Source: Desulfotignum sp. (GTDB lineage Bacteria; Desulfobacterota; Desulfobacteria; Desulfobacterales; Desulfobacteraceae). Taken from it: a DNA stretch of 61,429 nt. The stretch spans positions 1-61,429 of the forward strand of contig JAIPDL010000010.1 of the NCBI GenBank assembly GCA_021737695.1, given 5' to 3'. The notes under the pieces were generated by a model. That model made no database searches. It was not told where the DNA came from and saw nothing but the letters and a program-made list of their open reading frames with translations. The position numbers were made by a program, and so were the translations under genes. This document shows, piece after piece, positions 59,506-61,429 of the stretch; within the stretch, counting starts at the first letter, position 1, and each line of letters opens with the position of its first letter.

Positions 59506-60150
59506 TCATGAAATGTTTTCAGTTTCTATCATGCGTTGTGCTGTTTCAAAATAATGGTGACGCAAACTGGATTCCACAAGGAAACGATCGCCGGTTTCAA
59601 GTTTTTTTATAACAGAGAAATGTCGATCATACAATTCCGGGCCGGTAAAAGCCCGACGCCATGTGTTACACAATAAAAATTTTGAAATATTACGGCATGA
59701 TCTTCTATGCATGCGTTTTATCGTTTTATTTGAACTTTTTGACAGCAGGTAATTATGAAATTCATCATCAATGTCAAAAAAATTAGTATAACCGTTTTTT
59801 CTGCTATCATTAAATCGTAGAATAATAGTTTTAAGGTTTTCAAAATCTTCTTCAGAGAATAAATGCAGAGTACTGCTGACAATGGCGCTCTCTATATAGC
59901 CAGCACTTTCATAACTGTCTTCTATGTCTTTTTTTGTTAGTTTGGTGATGCATTTTCTTCTTTTGGACTCGATTGTCAGCAATCCTTCCGATCTCAACTG
60001 AAATAAGGCCTCACGTATCGGGGATCTGCTCAGATTCAGTTTTTCTGCAAGCTCTGCTTCTTTAATAACATCACCTGGCTTCAATTCTCTGTTCAGAATC
60101 TTATTTTTTATGTAGATTTCAATCTGTTTTGTTGTTGTTTTGATTTCCAT
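59506..60150 (-). CDS. GntR-family regulator, FadR/FCD subfamily
   Basis: 214 aa. Winged HTH (PGDVIKEAELAEKLNLSRSPIREALFQLRSEGLLTIESKRRKCITKL) and an all-helical FCD domain with metal/ligand residues in DDEFHNYLLSKSSN (Asp, His), LYDRHFSVIKKLETGD and SSLRHHYFETAQ. These regulators usually respond to organic acids. It converges with the TRAP/lyase operon and is its likely regulator. The gene is AT-rich compared with the rest of the window. Confidence 0.9.
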   Translation of the reverse strand: MEIKTTTKQIEIYIKNKILNRELKPGDVIKEAELAEKLNLSRSPIREALFQLRSEGLLTIESKRRKCITKLTKKDIEDSYESAGYIESAIVSSTLHLFSEEDFENLKTIILRFNDSRKNGYTNFFDIDDEFHNYLLSKSSNKTIKRMHRRSCRNISKFLLCNTWRRAFTGPELYDRHFSVIKKLETGDRFLVESSLRHHYFETAQRMIETENIS

Positions 60151-60183
60151 ATCATTTCAGTATTGATGAAAATTGAATCAAAG

Positions 60184-60423
60184 TCAAGGAAATGTCCCTT
60201 CGGTTGAGCGTGTAACGATATTTTTTGAGCCGCCAGGGGGGGCTGTTTTTATATCGCCGTCCATCCCGGAACAATACGGGCAAATAGACGCGGTTTCCGT
60301 CTGTGCTTTGGCCAGATAGGCCCGGATCCGCTTTTGGACATTGTCTTTTAGATTGTCGAACCAGAAGGCGTAATCAAAGCGGTGATAGACCTCTTTGGGC
60401 CTTGCCCTGGTGCAAAGAGGCAC
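60184..60423 (-). CDS. Uncertain small ORF with Cys-x2-Cys
   Basis: 79 aa, not recognised. Contains VYHRFDYAFWFDNLKDNVQKRIRAYLAKAQ (likely helical, basic) and SICPYCSGMDGD. It could be a fragment of a larger gene, since the C-terminal APPGGSKNIVTRSTEGTFP looks non-structural. Predicted promoter elements and direct repeats lie just upstream, which supports expression. Confidence 0.3.
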   Translation of the reverse strand: MPLCTRARPKEVYHRFDYAFWFDNLKDNVQKRIRAYLAKAQTETASICPYCSGMDGDIKTAPPGGSKNIVTRSTEGTFP

Positions 60424-60462
60424 GTGTCAATATTAACTTCAAATTTAACGCACGTGACAATA
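60420..60462. repeat. Pair of 13-bp direct repeats with CACGTG core
   Basis: GCACGTGTCAATA (60420-60432) and GCACGTGACAATA (60450-60462) differ at one base and are 30 bases apart, about three helical turns. On the minus strand they include TTGACA- and TTGTCA-like -35 boxes. Candidate tandem operator upstream of the small ORF. Confidence 0.5.
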
Positions 60463-60541
60463 GGATAGTAAAAAACGGTTTGTCAAGAAAAGTATGAAAA
60501 AAGCACGGATGCTCAGGCCGTGCCGGCTGTTCAGGAACAAA

Positions 60542-61429
60542 TCACACGGCCGGCGGGTTATGGCGGATGGCATGTATTTTTTTGCGGTAGGCCTGGATCA
60601 TGTCCTGTTCAAACGCGTCATTGGAAGGGTAGGTACGGCCGAATACCGGTTCCCACAAGTTGACATCCTCCATGCACATGTAAAAAAACACGGCGGATTT
60701 CCAGTTGTCCGGGAATGCCTGAAAAAGCGTGGAAAACAACGTTTTTTTGATTTCAAACGGGTAGCTGAGTTTGCCGGCACAGTCTGCCATGGGCATCTGC
60801 AGAATCCGGGTCCGGGCCATGCGTTCCCGGATACGCCGGATGACCGGTTTAATGAAAGTCAGGGTGCCGATGGAGACCATGACCACTTCATCAGGGGAAA
60901 ATGTGTCAATTAACTGGGATACAATGGCACGATACCCGGCTTCCCATCCGTCATACCAGACCATGGGGTGGAAATGAAATCCGACAGGAATTCCGGCATC
61001 GGCCAGTCGTCTGGCACTGTTGATGCGCTGTTCCAGGGATGCGGTTCCTTTTTCTTCGGCCGTGATCACGGCAGGGGTGTTCAGGGACCAGGTGAACACC
61101 ATGTTAAACGGGGGGGGATGGGTCAGAAAATAATCGATCCGGCTGCTTTTGGATTTCATTTCAAGGACCACGTTGGGGTGGTTTTCAGCAAACCGGGTCA
61201 GGTTGTCCAGGAGGCCGAACCGGTTTCCCCACATCAGAGAATCGGATGACTGACCCGTCCCGATGTGCATCGGCGTATCCTGATCCAGGTCCAGGCCTTC
61301 CAGGTGGCGGGGCAGATCACGGATAAACCGCACCTGGCTGTTGTGGTAAAAAGACTGGATGGAACAGTAACTGCAATCAAATCCACACTGCTGGACCGCA
61401 TCCAGGGTTTTCAGGTTGCAGCAGCGGGT
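60542..61429 (-). CDS. Spore photoproduct lyase-like radical SAM protein (5' end outside window)
   Basis: At least 295 residues; the frame is open to the window edge, so the start lies beyond 61429. The radical SAM cysteine motif CGFDCSYC (C-x3-C-x2-C) is read from about 61385 to 61362. Downstream text GTGQSSDSLMWGNRFGLLDNLTRFAENHPNVVLEMKSKSSRIDYFL and VFTWSLNTPAVITAEEKGTASLEQRINSARRLADAGIPVGFHFHPMVWYDGWE is typical of the SPL/SplB-like family. In non-sporeformers its role is unknown; DNA repair or another radical reaction is possible. Confidence 0.85.
   Translation of the reverse strand, partial: TRCCNLKTLDAVQQCGFDCSYCSIQSFYHNSQVRFIRDLPRHLEGLDLDQDTPMHIGTGQSSDSLMWGNRFGLLDNLTRFAENHPNVVLEMKSKSSRIDYFLTHPPPFNMVFTWSLNTPAVITAEEKGTASLEQRINSARRLADAGIPVGFHFHPMVWYDGWEAGYRAIVSQLIDTFSPDEVVMVSIGTLTFIKPVIRRIRERMARTRILQMPMADCAGKLSYPFEIKKTLFSTLFQAFPDNWKSAVFFYMCMEDVNLWEPVFGRTYPSNDAFEQDMIQAYRKKIHAIRHNPPAV

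Noticed and set aside
1-61429. CRISPR arrays, rRNA, tRNA and complete insertion sequences
   Set aside because: No regularly spaced repeats, tRNA-like cloverleaf or rRNA text, and no intact transposase was found by reading; a dedicated scan (tRNAscan-SE, ISfinder) was not possible.

Overview
The window looks like chromosomal DNA of a strictly anaerobic, metabolically versatile Desulfobacterota bacterium, most likely a complete-oxidising sulfate reducer of the Desulfobacteraceae type. This is inferred from protein flavour, the many sigma-54/two-component modules, a benzoate-CoA-ligase-type gene, TRAP transport and a probable selenoprotein; there is no rRNA or taxonomic marker. No rRNA, tRNA, CRISPR array or intact insertion sequence was seen.

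Layout. (1) 1-4.7 kb: 3' end of sucA, then sucB, lpd and an EamA exporter, i.e. an NAD-linked 2-oxoglutarate dehydrogenase operon. (2) 4.7-8.4 kb: kinase-like gene and MFS carrier on the minus strand, then a permease whose single reading frame is crossed by one UGA followed at once by a SECIS-like hairpin. (3) 8.5-12.1 kb: an AT-richer patch with a VOC protein, an internally deleted EamA remnant, a DUF1499 lipoprotein, a truncated YaiI gene and selO; it looks acquired and partly decaying. (4) 12.5-16.4 kb: Tat-exported patatin and a TrpXYZ-like ABC importer. (5) 16.4-24.4 kb: a THI5/NMT1-like binding protein overlapping a Cache-HAMP-PP2C phosphatase, transglutaminase, MetE-like protein, tandem USP, a lipoprotein-like pseudogene, a DUF2279 protein and a YkgJ cysteine-cluster protein. 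(6) 24.6-32.2 kb: a TIM-barrel epimerase, a histidine kinase and sigma-54 regulator, a canonical -24/-12 promoter, a sodium symporter with small partner, and a benzoate-type CoA ligase. (7) 32.3-40.9 kb: methionine gamma-lyase with a divergent Lrp regulator, then a LarA homologue, HisC-like aminotransferase, polar amino-acid ABC importer and GlcD-type oxidase in one direction. (8) 40.9-48.3 kb: glyQS, a preQ1-I riboswitch with a queuosine-precursor transporter, and an ECF nickel/cobalt importer (NikK-, split NikL-, CbiM-, CbiQ-, double CbiO-like). (9) 48.4-53.2 kb: a signalling trio of Rossmann-PAS histidine kinase, sigma-54 response regulator and a protein with two receiver domains flanking repeated four-cysteine modules, the last with its own sigma-54-like promoter. 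(10) 53.5-60.2 kb: RidA, a D-cysteine desulfhydrase/cysteate-lyase-like enzyme, TRAP transporter, an unrecognised Cys/His-motif protein and an FCD-type GntR regulator. (11) to the end: a small uncertain ORF and a spore-photoproduct-lyase-like radical SAM gene cut by the window edge.

How the parts fit. Several units read as uptake plus catabolism plus dedicated control: aromatic acid uptake and CoA activation under sigma-54; import, racemisation, transamination and oxidation of a 2-amino/2-hydroxy acid; and TRAP import with beta-elimination of a sulfur-containing amino acid and RidA clean-up of the reactive enamine/imine. The strongest candidates for something undescribed are the UGA-containing permease (Sec-Gly-Cys) and the receiver/four-Cys-repeat/receiver protein with its Rossmann-domain kinase. 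All assignments were made by reading the sequence; none was tested by a database search.
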